Positions 1 through 12,518 of a stretch of 64,000 bases of DNA are shown here, one piece after another. The stretch comes from Todiramphus chloris collaris. Taxonomy: Eukaryota; Chordata; Aves; Coraciiformes; Alcedinidae. The DNA is taken from NCBI GenBank assembly GCA_025345505.1, contig JANVCC010000018.1:39543242-39607241 (forward strand). The letters are read 5' to 3'. The notes beneath the pieces are model-generated. The model made no database searches. It was not told the DNA's origin and saw only the letters and a list, made by a program, of their open reading frames with translations. How positions within the stretch are numbered: the stretch's first letter is position 1; every line of letters begins with the position of its first letter. The translations under genes were made by a program, and so were the position numbers.

Positions 1-3000
1 TCAGGCAAAGACAATGTCAGTACAACATTACTGGCCTACAGAGCTACCACAGGAGGGATCACCTCCTGCAGAGAGGAAGTCCTACTTCCTTATATGCTTC
101 TTATCCCTCTCTCTGCTGGTCTGTGGAAGATGAGAAGGAAAGTAAGGTGATTCCATCTTTCCCTCCCTCTTTCATCTACAGAAAACTATTTATAAATAGC
201 AACTTATACCCAAATCTTTGCAAACCCCTGAGCTGTTGACCTTTTGCTACTTGCAGCTGCAAAGATGAATAATTTTGCCCTAAATTGCACATAAGATTGC
301 AATGACACAAAACATTAACGTTAGCTGCTGATGAACCTATTTCATTACTTTTAATAACATTGTATCTGTGTTTGTCTGCTCAATGCAGTGATAACTTACT
401 GAAGGAGAATTAATTTCACTTATTATCCACATAAGCAATAATGAGGGAAATCATTTTCCTCTAGAGTTGCAGAGAGAAGTTTAATTAAATTTGGATATGG
501 GACAATTGATTTCAGATTGGTCACTTGCTTTCTGCCTGACAGTGGAACCTTAGGTCTTGAAGACAGGTGCAAAATCATGTAAAACCCTTAGTGAAAATAC
601 CCATGTCTGAAGCAAGTCTTCAAGACTTTTGAATAGGGGTGGAAATGCAGTATTTTGAAATTAACAGCACAAAAGAGTTCGTTTGTAAGGTTGTTTTAGT
701 CATCTTATACTCTGTAAGGGCTTTGAATATCTATAAACACAACATGTACCAAGCAAACCATGAGGTAGTAATACTGGTAATAATGTAGACTGTCATTGCT
801 GGGATATTCTGGTGCTATTCATGATGAGAAAAGCAACACAGAGGCAGACACATGGTAAAGATAACCTTGGACTTTTGAGCAAAGATGCTTCTTGTTACAT
901 GGATAGGCTTAGATTAAAATGATTAGTGCTTTTGGGTACTTATTGCAAATGAAGTCTCTTTCACCACATCCGCTGTGTTCAGTGGGAACAGATTCAGTGG
1001 GTACTGACTAGTTGGTTGGACTAAATATGGCATCATATAATCATATATCCTGGTATTGCTTCTCATAGAACCAAATCTGTGTGAACACCCAGTAATTCAA
1101 ATACAAGTGTTGCTAGTATCTTAATGAATCAACCTATATAACTGTCTTCTTTAGTAAATAAATATATTACTTAAAAATTACTTTTGAATCAGTGAGTTCT
1201 GAAAATTCAGATGAAGTGGTTAATCTATTAACTAAATATTGATTTGACAGGAAGGTGTAAGTAAGGGGGGTGGGGGGTGGAAAGGTTGTGGTATTTTCAC
1301 TTCAGAATGCATGCAAATCAAGCTTCAGATGATACAGCACTACTGATATGTAATAAAATAAATTAGTAAAGAATCCAGAACTCATCTCAACTTCACCATA
1401 TCACTGGCTTTACCAAATTAGAGATTTACCAAATCTGGGGCAAAGGTCTTGGAGATGTTTCAATGAAAAGAAACAGGAAAGGCGCACAGTGCTATACCTG
1501 CAGCCACATAATAAAGCTGTGGGCTCAATCCCGCTCCAGACTAAAAGAACAAGGGTTAGGCAGCTGACTTCAGTGGGTGCAGGATTAAGCTGCAAATCAT
1601 CAGTGTGAGCTTCACTGTATCATGACTCTGATGTATCATGATGTCTGAGAGTGGTTTTGTTCCTCTAAGGTAAAGGACAATTTGCAGCCTAAATGCTGAA
1701 TATTGCCAAGGGGCTGCTGTAGGTTCCAGGAGCTTGTCAAAGGCAGGAGTGGAGGACTGAATTTGTGGAGGAATGAACGGATTTGTTAAAGCTGTACTAA
1801 GCTGTTACTGTTTATTAAATTCAATTTGTCAAAGGTGTAGTATAAATTACTTTATCAGTGGCTTGTAAATGGCATCATCCTGTATGGGAAAGGGTAAAGA
1901 AAGGGTAAAGCAATGTATTTAATTTCCAATAAGCATCTAAAACATGTCATTCCAGAGAGCTGGGACTGACACATTTACCAATAAAGAAATGCAAGCACCA
2001 TGCCTTCTGTGACCTCCTCCCTGTTCCCCTTCCCAGCATTTCTGGAGCAAATATGAAGTCTGGCCAGACATACCTATGAATCCTTGGTAACATATATTGT
2101 CAAGAAAGATGAAATTGCTATACCAAGTCATCATATCAAACTACTAGGAGTAACACTGTCAATAGTAAATTGCTATGTTGAAAGACAGCAGGTAGCAGAG
2201 GAAGCTTCTAGCAGGGAGATATGGATCAGATACTGTAGCTTACATCCCACCAGAGAGGATTATGAATGAAGCCCCAAAGAAGCATGAACAATTTGATAAA
2301 ATTAGGATAGAGATTTTAGGGGCACAGAAAGAGGCTTTTTCAGTGAAATCCTCCCCACCAATGCTAATCACATCAGGTGAGAGTCTCTGTTGTGCCTCTA
2401 GGAGATGCAGCACAGACCTCAAAGCCAAGAGTCAAAAGGGAGAATAATGACTTTACATTACCTGTGTATCCTCATAATTCTGGGCTGCTCCTGCAGAGCT
2501 GGCCTGAATTTCTGCAGCTATGGACTGTGGCCGTACACTCAACACATCCATCCTATTCCTGTCTTTCTCTGTCCATTCCTTTGCCCCAGACTGAGCAAGA
2601 GCTTGGAAGACAGATTTATACAAATGTGGTATCTACAAGCAAATTCATCTTGCCACAGACATATGCTGTGAAAAATCTTAATCTAAACAGTTAGGGATGA
2701 ACAAAGCAATAAAAAAAAGTCTAAAAATAAGAGTAATAAAAGACTTAATGATATTTTAAGTTTTTGGTGGTGATGGTGATATGGGGTTTTTTGTTTCTTT
2801 GTTTGTTTTTGACAAGACAGGGTTCTGAAGTCCTTATTTAACAATCTCTATGTGCCAAAAATATAACAAAACTTTCAAAGTATTGAGTATTACCATTCAT
2901 TTGACAAGTTATCCTCATGTCAGTTGTGGTACATAGCAAGATCTATGAATTTTATTTAGGAAGGCTTCAAACCTGTGTTGTGTTTTATCTTGTTATTGTC

Positions 3001-6000
3001 TCAGATAAATGTGATGCTATTATCTTTGTAAATCAGTAATGGAATTGTACATTTCTGTGTATAGTTTTTTTTTTTTAATTAAAAAAAAATTAAGGAAATT
3101 ATTTTTTGCCTTAAAACCTTATTCAAAAATTAACATTTCAAGTGTATCCATCATCTTTTACATTTTCTAAGTGGCTCGACTCCCATCTCTGTAACATTTT
3201 TTCTGATTAGCCTGCTGTCCTGTTTAATCAATACAGCTACAAGGCCAGATATCTCTCACTCTATAGTTATCTTTCATTGTACAGTACATAATGCCACTAG
3301 TCCTGCTGATAACAAAGAGCACACAGAGGGAATGTGGCACTGCATGTTTGTTATCTTCCACTCAGCTAAACATAACTCTCTTTCTCTCTTGGCTCTTATC
3401 AATGAAAAAAATGCAGAAAACAAGTTACTCCTGGTGTTAACACTGCACATGCCAGTTGGGACCAAGATTTTTTGCCGATCTTACGGCTGTGTTTTTCCAA
3501 CACTGCAAAAGCCTGACAGTTTGATACTTCACCTTGTCAGCCTTTTAGAAGGTAGTGCAAAGCAGTGCCATCGGCAACCAGCCTTACACAGATGGAGAGA
3601 ATACTCTGGCTACACTGAGAGTGTAAAGCAGAGAGATTGACCCAAAAGCTGTTCATGGTTGACCTCAGACCTGCAAAAAAAGAAAGTAATCCAATTTTGT
3701 TCTTTCTCATTTCCTACAAAACATGAAAGCTGATAAGTTTTGGTCTCTCTCATGCACTAAGAAAACAGTTAAATTGAACCTTTGCTTCAGTTAGAGAACA
3801 ATTTAGTGGTTTCCCTTCTCGCAGGTCTGGCACTCACAAAGGGTGAAAGCACCTTGCTCAGCAAAAAAAAAACCAAACCATCTTTTATGTCTTCTCTGAC
3901 ACAAAACACCCTAATGGATGTGGGTCCAGTCACTCTGGTCTTTTGAGAGTTTTAACCAAGACATATTTTGCTGGTGCCTCCAAGATACATGGGAGTATCT
4001 GATGTTCAATGATTAAAAGGAACAATGACCGTATAGTCAGACAAAATTTTGGAGAGAAAAATTTCCCCTTTGCTTTCAATTGTTTTGTGCTCGTTGATCC
4101 TTAAAAATGCTTAAACTGATGATTAACATCTTTCCACAGTATTTTCCTACTTGCTTTACTTCAAAAGAAAAGACTAAAATGGCCCATAAAAAAAACAGTG
4201 TGAAAGCTCCTTAAAAATAAAACAAATAAATGCTTTCTTCTTCCCTTGAAGGCACAAGTGTATTGGTTTATGTGCGTGAAGAATATATATGTGACAAAAT
4301 CTGTGTTAAGTAAGAATGCTTTGAAGAAAAACACCCTGAGCATGTGTCTATCTACATAACATATCCATCTTTATAAGTATACATGGAAGATCAAATTACA
4401 TGTTTTGCAACATGAATTTTCTCAGAAGTATGAAAATTTTGCAACTAAATAAGAAAGTCAGAAATATAATTTTGCTTGTATTTGATGACACTCAATCTCC
4501 AGAGCACATTTATGCTTGAGCTGCAATCAGTTTAAAAATTGTAATTTCTAACACTGTTTGAACTTTTAGATAAGAGATGAACTTACAGTTGTGGTTTATG
4601 TCTTGCTTGATAGCATGACCTTTGATAATGTGTCTCAGTAATGCAATTCAAAGCTTTGCATAGTATTTATGATGTGTTCATAACCCCATTACTTCTAGCT
4701 CTAGGCAAACACTACATATCTTCATTCAGATTTTTAAATAAATTTACTTCAAGTGAGTTGATATTATGCTTGAGTTTGCTTTCTGCAAATATTCACCAAA
4801 TGAGTAGGACTAGTGTGAAAAACTTGAGATAAGCAAATTTACTGTCTAATAATCAAATATCTTTTTGAAGCTGGTGTTGGATATTGTACTGGATTCTATG
4901 TTTTGGAGTTCCTTTATGTACTCTGCTGATTAGCTAAAAAAAAAATTAAAAAAAAAATCATACAATCCAAAACTACCATAATATTACTTGATACACTTAA
5001 CCAGCCAACACAAATATCTGGACATTCATGGTGAACTGAGCATTCTGTGAAATAAAGTATTCCTTTGGAATAATTTTGTTGTACGATTACTCTTGTTAAA
5101 ACTGTCCATTGGATAGTTTTAATTTGATTTTTAATTAATTTAACTTTAATTAATTTTCAATGTAATTTAAACTCTGCTCTACAGAACTAGATAATTTAAC
5201 TTTCCATATATATGCTATAATACAGGCAGCTCAAGTGTCACTGACTTATAATTGAAATTTTCCCAATTGGAAAACTCTGTGTATAGTTGCTTGTAACAGT
5301 GCCACAATTAAGTCATTGAGTTCTAAATGTTCTCTACTGGATGTCTGTATTTGGGTGATATGAAGAAGTGTGTGTGTGTCTGTCCATGTCTGTTAATAAG
5401 TAAGCGAATATGCGTACATTTGTAAGTGATCATGAAATTAAAGATTTATTATCAAATTAATTTAATAAAGTGTGCAAACTCTGCTAAATTGGAATTTTAC
5501 TAAAATATATGAGAATAAAAACAGTTGGCAGTCCATTCATCAAAGGCCTTTTTGGAAGTACACACTTAGCAAGGTAGGACAAAATCTGAATGCTTTTATT
5601 AATATGTATCACATTTTTTTCTCAGGAATATGCACCTTTTTTTTTTTAAAGGAAATAAAGTAAAAAAAAAAAGTGAGGTAAAAAAAAAAGTATATTTTGG
5701 AGACAGATTCTTAGCTGTTGAAAACAGTTGCAGTTCCCTAATATCTAAATGAAAACAAGGTATTTTAGCCAAGTAGAATAAGTCTGGACTTGAGTACTGT
5801 ATGTATTAGTTGTGGTGAATCCCAGTTTCTTATATCACATATGCAGTTAAGCTGTGTTACAAATTTAACATAAAAATATTTCAGGGATGGTTCAGGAGGT
5901 TTTATGATTTTTTTAATTGATACTGTTATTGCACTTCCTTCTATACTAAAGTCAAATTAACTTGTTATTATGAGAAAACTACATAGGTTTCAGAATGATT

Positions 6001-7297
6001 ACTGATACAGTTATGAAACTCTAAATGATCTTAAGCAACTTGACTATAAATCATTGTGTTCCATTCTTAAGGTCTAGTATATGCCAGCATATCCAGGATA
6101 GAAACATCTATTAGTTCAGATGGAAAAAGCTTCTTACCATCTCTCTTCCCTGAAAGAAACATGCTTCTGCATTCTTGGTAATAAGGAGGACCTCAAATAT
6201 CTCCTTGCTTCAGAACTGAGTATTGCCCATCTTTCTCCTTATCATAAAATATTTTGGAGAAGAAGAATTTGCACATTTTGTAGTCAACCAAAAAAAAAAA
6301 AAAAAATCAAACCTGTTTAGTTTTGGGCTGGGTTTTGTTTTCCTTCTTTTTTTGTGCAAGAATGTTACAAAATAGCAGATGCTTGAGAGCTTCTCAGAGG
6401 TTAAGAGTGCTAGAATGAATCCTGACAGAGATAGATTAATAGACAGAATACAGGTGAGGCAGTCAAAGGTGCATGATAAATGCAATTTATCACATGGATA
6501 TGCAGTTTACAACATCAACATCAACTCCACCTTTGTGTGAGTCTCTTATCTAATGTAGTAAACCCATCCCCTGTATTTTCATAACAAATGTGACTAGTTA
6601 ATACCAGGTCTCATGATCAAATAATTTCAGTATTTTCCACTTAATTTGTAACCAGAAGAAAATAAAGTCAATTTAAGGAGTCTTAAATTAGGGAGAGATG
6701 AATTTAAGTGGGTAGAAAGACTTGATCTGGAGCTTTTGAAGTGCTCTAAACATGAAGAATGGACCTATAAATGAATTTATGATGCATTGTGGTTTGTGGC
6801 AGTGCGATATGGGAAAGTTAAGAGTCCATTTAAGGGAATGAATTCAGATAACGCTGATAAAAATTGTGTGTGCACATGGAAGTCAGAGGAGGCTTTCTGC
6901 TGAGTCCTTAGGTGAAAACCTAGGATGTCAAATTGCACATGCTGCCTCTCTGTTTGATGTGGTAGACTCTAGGCACTTGAAAAATACGAGACTCTCTGTG
7001 ATACTTCTTTGGGAAGTTAGTACCAGTCTTCACATCACCACCTCTAGCTGTTTTTAAAAACTAAATTATGTTAAAAGAAATATAGTTAAAATATATACCC
7101 TTAGGTATGTATTTCCTAAATGTAAGGTAAAATATGTATAAAATACCACTGTTAGCTGTGTACTAAATCTTGCTCCATGTGCTACTTTTAACCCTTCATT
7201 TGTAAACTCAGGAATTCCAGCTGGCCATGACACATTGTGGCACACAGTGCTCAAACAGTACACGACCTGGGTGAGTCTTGCTGAAAATGCCTGGCTT
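1..7297. other. Non-genic AT-rich sequence
   Basis: No supported gene or identifiable interspersed repeat. The longest open frames here are about 105 codons, overlap one another in different frames and match no family I recognise. The stretch contains homopolymer tracts (around 3065-3089, 4936-4958, 5638-5692 and 6289-6306), a G-rich tract at 1264-1280 and AT-rich TAATTA clusters at 5130-5157. Intronic or intergenic status cannot be decided from sequence alone. Confidence 0.6.
3068..3089. repeat. Perfect AT palindrome (T9-AATT-A9)
   Basis: A run of T, then AATT, then a run of A forms a fully self-complementary 22-base palindrome, with extra T on the left. It could extrude as a hairpin, or it may simply reflect homopolymer slippage. 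No function is inferred. Confidence 0.7.
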
Positions 7298-7366
7298 AGA
7301 ATCATGAACTGGTTTGGGTTGGAAGGGACCTTTAAAGGTCATCTAGTCCAACTCCCCAGCTGGCCC
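7298..7366 (-). mobile_element. CR1 LINE 3' tail, short fragment
   Basis: Read on + this is the reverse complement of the CR1 3' end: a degenerate AGAATCAT start, then GGTTTGGGTTGGAAGGGACC, then a TCATCTAGTCCAACTCCCC segment. These are diagnostic for the extreme 3' terminus of avian CR1, so the element lies on the - strand. Only about 70 bases survive, consistent with the severe 5' truncation usual for CR1. No coding part remains. It contains the short palindrome GACCTTTAAAGGTC. Confidence 0.88.
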
Positions 7367-8324
7367 AATGGACTCCCTAAATAATAGCTTGAAAATTAGG
7401 AACTGAAAATCTCTCCTGGACTGTCTGAATGCTCCTGAAAAGAAATGAGGGAGAAAGTATCTCTGATGGGGAATGAGTGCGGAGCAGATGAACCTCAGCT
7501 GTCCCACTCCTTGGGTCATACCTGAATCAGTAGGTCCAACGTGTATCTCTGGCATCTTCGTGCCAAATCATCCCTGTTTTCTACAATGTGACATTACAAT
7601 GATGGTATTAGCTTAAAAACAGTGTTTTTAAGTTTCCTTTACTGTCTGAGGAGATACTGAAGAATCAAGTCTGAAAGTGACATCATGGAAGAAAAAGAAG
7701 GTGAAACCAAAGAAAATGCAAAGAGGCAAGGGACCCTTATGAAGAGAAATTGAGGGAAAAGGGTATGATGACAAAGTACAGATGGGAAGAAGAGTGTCCA
7801 GTTATGGAATTATAAAAACCAAAACCAACCAAACAAAAAACCACTAAAAACCAAACCTCAAACAAAAGAGAATAAAAAGGCACATTAGAAAAATAATACC
7901 AACATAGCTTTGTTTTTGTGTTAACATTTGTAAAATTCAGTATTTGGGGAAAATGTGATTTCAAAGGTAACAGATAACTACTTCACAACCTTAAGAATGA
8001 TTTATATTTTTCCTAATAAATACCAATAAATAACCTGTGGTTCATAAGAGTACACCTAGTACTTTTTGTTTATATTTATATGCAAATAGTATTATTTATA
8101 ATGCTTCATACTACTATTGCCATCTCAGTTCAGGCTTATTGTCTTCCTTTTCTCCAGTTCCAGTTTTACCATTAAAAGTACGTTAATACACTTCACCTTG
8201 AACTGTGGCATATTAATAATATGTCATGCTCCCATAGCAATACCTATCTATGGATTTCAAAAGCCCTCACAAACTGTGAAGCAGATGCATTTCTTAATCT
8301 CTTATAAATCATAAGCCATGGAGA
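7367..8324. other. Non-genic sequence
   Basis: Nothing recognisable. An A/C-rich low-complexity tract (units like AAACCAAAC) occupies about 7816-7865. Confidence 0.55.
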
Positions 8325-8325
8325 A

Positions 8326-8369
<44 letters not shown>

Positions 8370-8371
8370 AA
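8325..8371 (+). repeat. (GAAA)n microsatellite
   Basis: An uninterrupted array of about a dozen GAAA tetranucleotides runs directly into the assembly gap, so its true length is unknown. The assembly probably broke at this array. Confidence 0.97.
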
Positions 8372-8381
8372 NNNNNNNNNN
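8372..8381. other. Assembly gap (10 N)
   Basis: Ten N bases immediately follow the GAAA array. A round 10-N block is normally a placeholder rather than a measured length, so coordinates across it may be off by an unknown amount. Confidence 0.99.
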
Positions 8382-11300
8382 CTGTATCGAGAACAAATTA
8401 GTAAAAGGATAAGGTAGGTTTGTACTCTAAGTTATATCTTCTTGGCTGCTTGTTCAACACAGGTCTTTGGTAGAAATATTTTCTTTGTTGAAACCATGCT
8501 GCAGAATGGAAGAAACAATCCAAACACCTGGGCGTACCTCAATCACACTTTTCCCAGTATGCTTTTGCTATTTTGGAGCTAGCCAGAGGAACAAAACTCT
8601 ATGAAATGAATGGAAAAGACACACAGAGGGAGGACTGACTCTTCTTTCCCTGTGAATGTGTGAATGGTCATCAGTCATAAACAGACTTTAGCCTACATAG
8701 ACCACCACTGCTACCAAAGGACATCCTTGAAATCATGAAATAGCTACTGCCAGAGGTGGTAGCAAACTGGGCTTCAATAGACATTGAAATGCTTTATAGA
8801 AAGCTGAACACTTCAAAGAAGGGAAATTCTTTTCCAAAGTATCTTTTTGCCTGGTACCTAGATCACTGTGGTGGGTATGTTATACATAAATTAATATCCC
8901 CTCAGTCTGAGAATGGACAAAGAACTGAAATCTGCCATCTGTCTCAAGGGCACCCTGCTGGGTTTTTGGGTGAAAAGAAATTAAAACCTCTGAGTGGTAT
9001 TGTATGAAATGCTTTGGTGAATATTTGTGAGAGAGGGTCCTTGGGGGACAGGCCCAAGAAAAGAGTCACAACTGCTTTCCAACAGAAGCATTTCTGATAT
9101 TTTTAGAAAAAAAGCTTTTGCCTGCAGACATTGTCATGTGTGAAACATGTTTGGGGTGATGGCTGGGGCAGAGATCTTGTCCAAATGAGCATTTTATGGA
9201 GCCTGATCTGTGGAAAGCTAAAGTTTCCACAGGTGCTGTGGGACAACCTCCCAGCTTGCCATTTAGATGAGCTCTCACAGGAAGATGCCTTTTCACTGCA
9301 TTTTATAGGGACTTAGTCATAAGTCCCCAGATAACCACTGATATCAAAACCAGGCACACTTGGCAATACACAACACACAAAATCAGAACTACTTCAGGGA
9401 CCTGGAGTACATTAAGGTAAAAAATGGAGTCAGTAATATATTTTCGGTATATCCAGATTTAGGTGGCAGTGCGTGAGGTTTTTGAGGATGGCAGTTTGGA
9501 GCATAAAAGTCTAAATTCCTTTTTTTTCCTATAAATCTGACTCCCAAGTGACTGCCTCCCTTGCCTTGAATTGTATAGAATTGCCCAGCCTCACAGCTAA
9601 GGCTTCTGATGGCAAAGTACCAATGGCTGTTGTAATGCACCTATTCCTTTGTACACCTAGCCCTAGATGTCTAACCTTATGCAGTAATTTTTAACAATTT
9701 TGGCTCTAGATCTGAAGGATACACTGGCCCTTTATGACATACAGGTGCTTTAAGTTTAAATTCTGAGAATATTGCCATCAAAGCTTCATTTTGTATTGTT
9801 TCTCCTCACTGTTTAACCACTTATACTGGACCATTCAGTTTAATTTTATTAGTGATGAGAATGGATGAGGAAGGTGAAGATGAAGAGGGGGGATTTTCTT
9901 TGGGCTGACTAGTAAGATGTTTACCTGTTAGTAAGGCTAACAGGTTTGAAAGAGGCTAAAAAGCTTTGAAATAAAATTCAACTTGAAGGGTCTTAGGATC
10001 AAACTTTGAGAGACTTTTATGTGTTTTAAATTTATTTATGTGAATCTATAGAACTAGGCTTGCGCATACCATACTTTGCCATGTTATCGCTTTCCTGGTA
10101 TTTTTCATTAAACTCTATGCCAAAACGCTCCTGAGCTGCAAATTACTGGAGGCAAGGAGAGTAACCTAGGTAAGCATCTCTATGTGCTTGCCCTTATCTT
10201 ACACTTCTTATGAAACACTTAGGGAATTGGGTACTCTTGGAGAGAAATTGTTAAATAAGCGTGACCTCGCCTCTGACCAGGTAGAGCTGTTCTCATGTTC
10301 CTTAAAAATGCTGATATTCAGCATTCAGAAGTCATTTTTATAAGGCAATATTACACTATTTCCTCGTATAAAATGCTAGATCAATATTAAAGTCTTTCCA
10401 TGCATGACGTAATGGAAATGTCTATTATGTTGCAGAACGTTACACAGAGAAGTCTGCAGTCTGTGGTACAGGAAAAACAGGAGGAAACTACCTATATTTT
10501 CACATGGACAGTTCTTAAAACCATATCCTTTAAAAAATTGGTGCCCTGGGAATAAGTCTTCAGGTAATTTGGTGTGGGATACTAGAAAACCATAAGCAGA
10601 GTTAGTGGGAGGAAAAGGAAGACAGCAGGCTTAGGGGGCTGAAGGCAGGGAGCCAGGGTCAGAGAAGTCCTTTTGCACTTCCCATGTGCTACTGACACAG
10701 CCTTCACATATCTGAAGACCACTGGGTATTGGATAACAACGTGGTGAAAAAAAAATTAAAATTTTTGGAACTTTTTTTGTAGGTAACAGTGGCCTTAAAA
10801 TCAGAAATACTTACTGACAACATTTGGTGAACTGTACCTTTGTAAAATAGCTCTGTTTCTTTCAATGTGCAGTGCCATATATTAAAAGAATGTATATTTT
10901 TGGAATTGATGGAAATACCTTTTTCTGACTTCACCTATTCAAACAAAATTTCAGTATGTAATGCACCATGAAAATGGTCACCTAATTTTAGCAGTTTTTC
11001 ATTAACTCACCTGACTCCTTTCTGTACATGCAAAAGCCATTCATCAGGTAGTATAGCCCATTAATATACCTCAGCTATAACATCTGTATGCACAGGTTCA
11101 GTAATGACGTTCTGCATCTACATTTATATTTATTGCAAATGTATTTTATTAGGAGATTCAAACCAACACACAGAATAAAGCCACCCACAGACTTCTCCTT
11201 AGGTCTTCCAGACATTTATGCAGGTGTTGAACTTTATGTATTTGAAATAGCTGTTGACATTTTTTCCACCTATTCTTTTAATGAGAAATGGCATTTTAAA

Positions 11301-11388
11301 AGTAAATAAAATGAGCACAGAGAGTCTGCGATGTTGTTAAAACATAAATAAACACAATATCTGAAAAACGTTTCTGTATTAACTTACA
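8382..11388. other. Non-genic sequence
   Basis: No gene or interspersed repeat recognised. Open frames are at most about 83 codons and unconvincing. A CRE-like TGACGTAA occurs near 10406, alone and without promoter context. Confidence 0.55.
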
Positions 11389-12518
11389 TTGGGTTTGCAT
11401 AGCAAGATTTTGGTAGTGACGGAGTGCTACAGGGTTGGCTTCTCTGAGAAGGTGCTAGAAATTTCCCTTATGTCCAACAGATCCATTGCCAACTCTAAGA
11501 GAGACCCACTGCTGGCCAAGGCCAAGTGCATCACTGGGTGGTAGTAGCACCTCTGTGATAACACGTTTAAGAAGGATGGAAAAAGACTATGCAACATCAG
11601 CAGTAGTCAGAATAGAAGGGTGAGAATATGTGATAGAAGGAAGTCTGTAGACACCAAGGTCAGTGAAGGAGGGGGAGGATGTGCTCCAGGTGCTCGAGCA
11701 GAGATTCCCCTGCAGCCCATGGTAAAGACCATAGTGAGACAGACTGTACCCCTGTGTCCCCTGAAGGTCCAGGGGGAGCAGATATCCACCTGAAGCCCAT
11801 GGAGGACCCCATGCCAGATCAGGTGGATAGCTGAAGAAGCCTGTAATCTCCTAGGAAGCCTGCACTGGAGCAGGTTCCTGGTAGGACCTGTGGACCTGTG
11901 GAGAGAGAAGAATGCATTCTGGAGCAGGTTTGTTGTCAGGACTTGTGACCCTGTGGGGGATCCACACTGGAGCAGTCTGTTCCTTCAGGACTGTACCAGG
12001 ACCTATGCTGGTACAGTTCCTGAAGTACTTGTAGCTCATGGGAAGAACACACATTGGAGAAGTTCATGGAGGACTGTCTCCTATGGGAGGAAATCCATGA
12101 TGGAGCAGGGGAAAAGTGTGGAGGAGTACTCCCTCTGCAGAGGGAGGAGTGGCAGAAACAACATTTGGTGGACTGACTACACCCCCCCTTCTCCATCCCC
12201 CCTTGTTATTGGGGGAAGAAGATACAGAATTTGAGAGTATAATTAAGCCCAGAAAGATGGGACAGGTGAGGATAAGTGTTTTAAGAGTTAGATTTTATTT
12301 CTCATTATGCTACTCTGATTTGATTGGTAATATATTTAATTAATTTCCCTCAAATCGAGTCTGTTTTGCCCATGGCAGTAATTGCTTAGTGATCTCCCTG
12401 TCTTTATCTCAGACCATGAGCCTTTCATATATATTCTCTTCCCTGTCCAGCTTATGAGGGGTAGTGATAGAACAGCTTTGGTGGACACTTGGCATCCAGA
12501 CATGGTTAACGCACCACA
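11389..12518 (+). mobile_element. Solo LTR of an avian endogenous retrovirus (probably ERVL-like)
   Basis: The element begins TTGGGTTTGCATAGCAAG and ends in GCACCACA, so the 3' end is the canonical CA and the 5' TG is degraded or offset by a base. I recognise the overall sequence as an LTR family repeated in bird genomes; the ERVL assignment is from memory. Flanking TTACA (11384-11388) and TTACT (12519-12523) are a plausible 5-bp target duplication with one mismatch. No primer-binding site, internal region or gag/pol-like frame follows, so this is a solo LTR. About nine degenerate units with GGAGCAG or CCCATGG cores fill 11700-12120. A weak TATA-like spot lies near 11565. The expected poly(A) signal is decayed to AATATA (12329-12334), which supports + orientation. 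Confidence 0.85.
11700..12120 (+). repeat. Degenerate 40-50 bp tandem units inside the LTR
   Basis: Successive blocks repeat the plan 'C-TG-GCCC-TGG-GGA...ACACTGGAGCAG', with centres about 45 bases apart. Cores are visible at about 11715, 11772, 11795, 11870, 11923, 11970, 12055 and 12105. Units differ by many substitutions, so this is an old array probably inherited with the LTR family rather than a new expansion. Confidence 0.7.

Noticed and set aside
1264-1280. G-rich tract as a possible G-quadruplex
   Set aside because: Only two long G runs and one short run are present. The sequence fits a strong four-run quadruplex only with zero-length loops.
11890-12234. 114-codon + frame within the LTR as a gene
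   Set aside because: It lies wholly inside the LTR repeat units. The opposite strand is also open, as expected from repeat composition.
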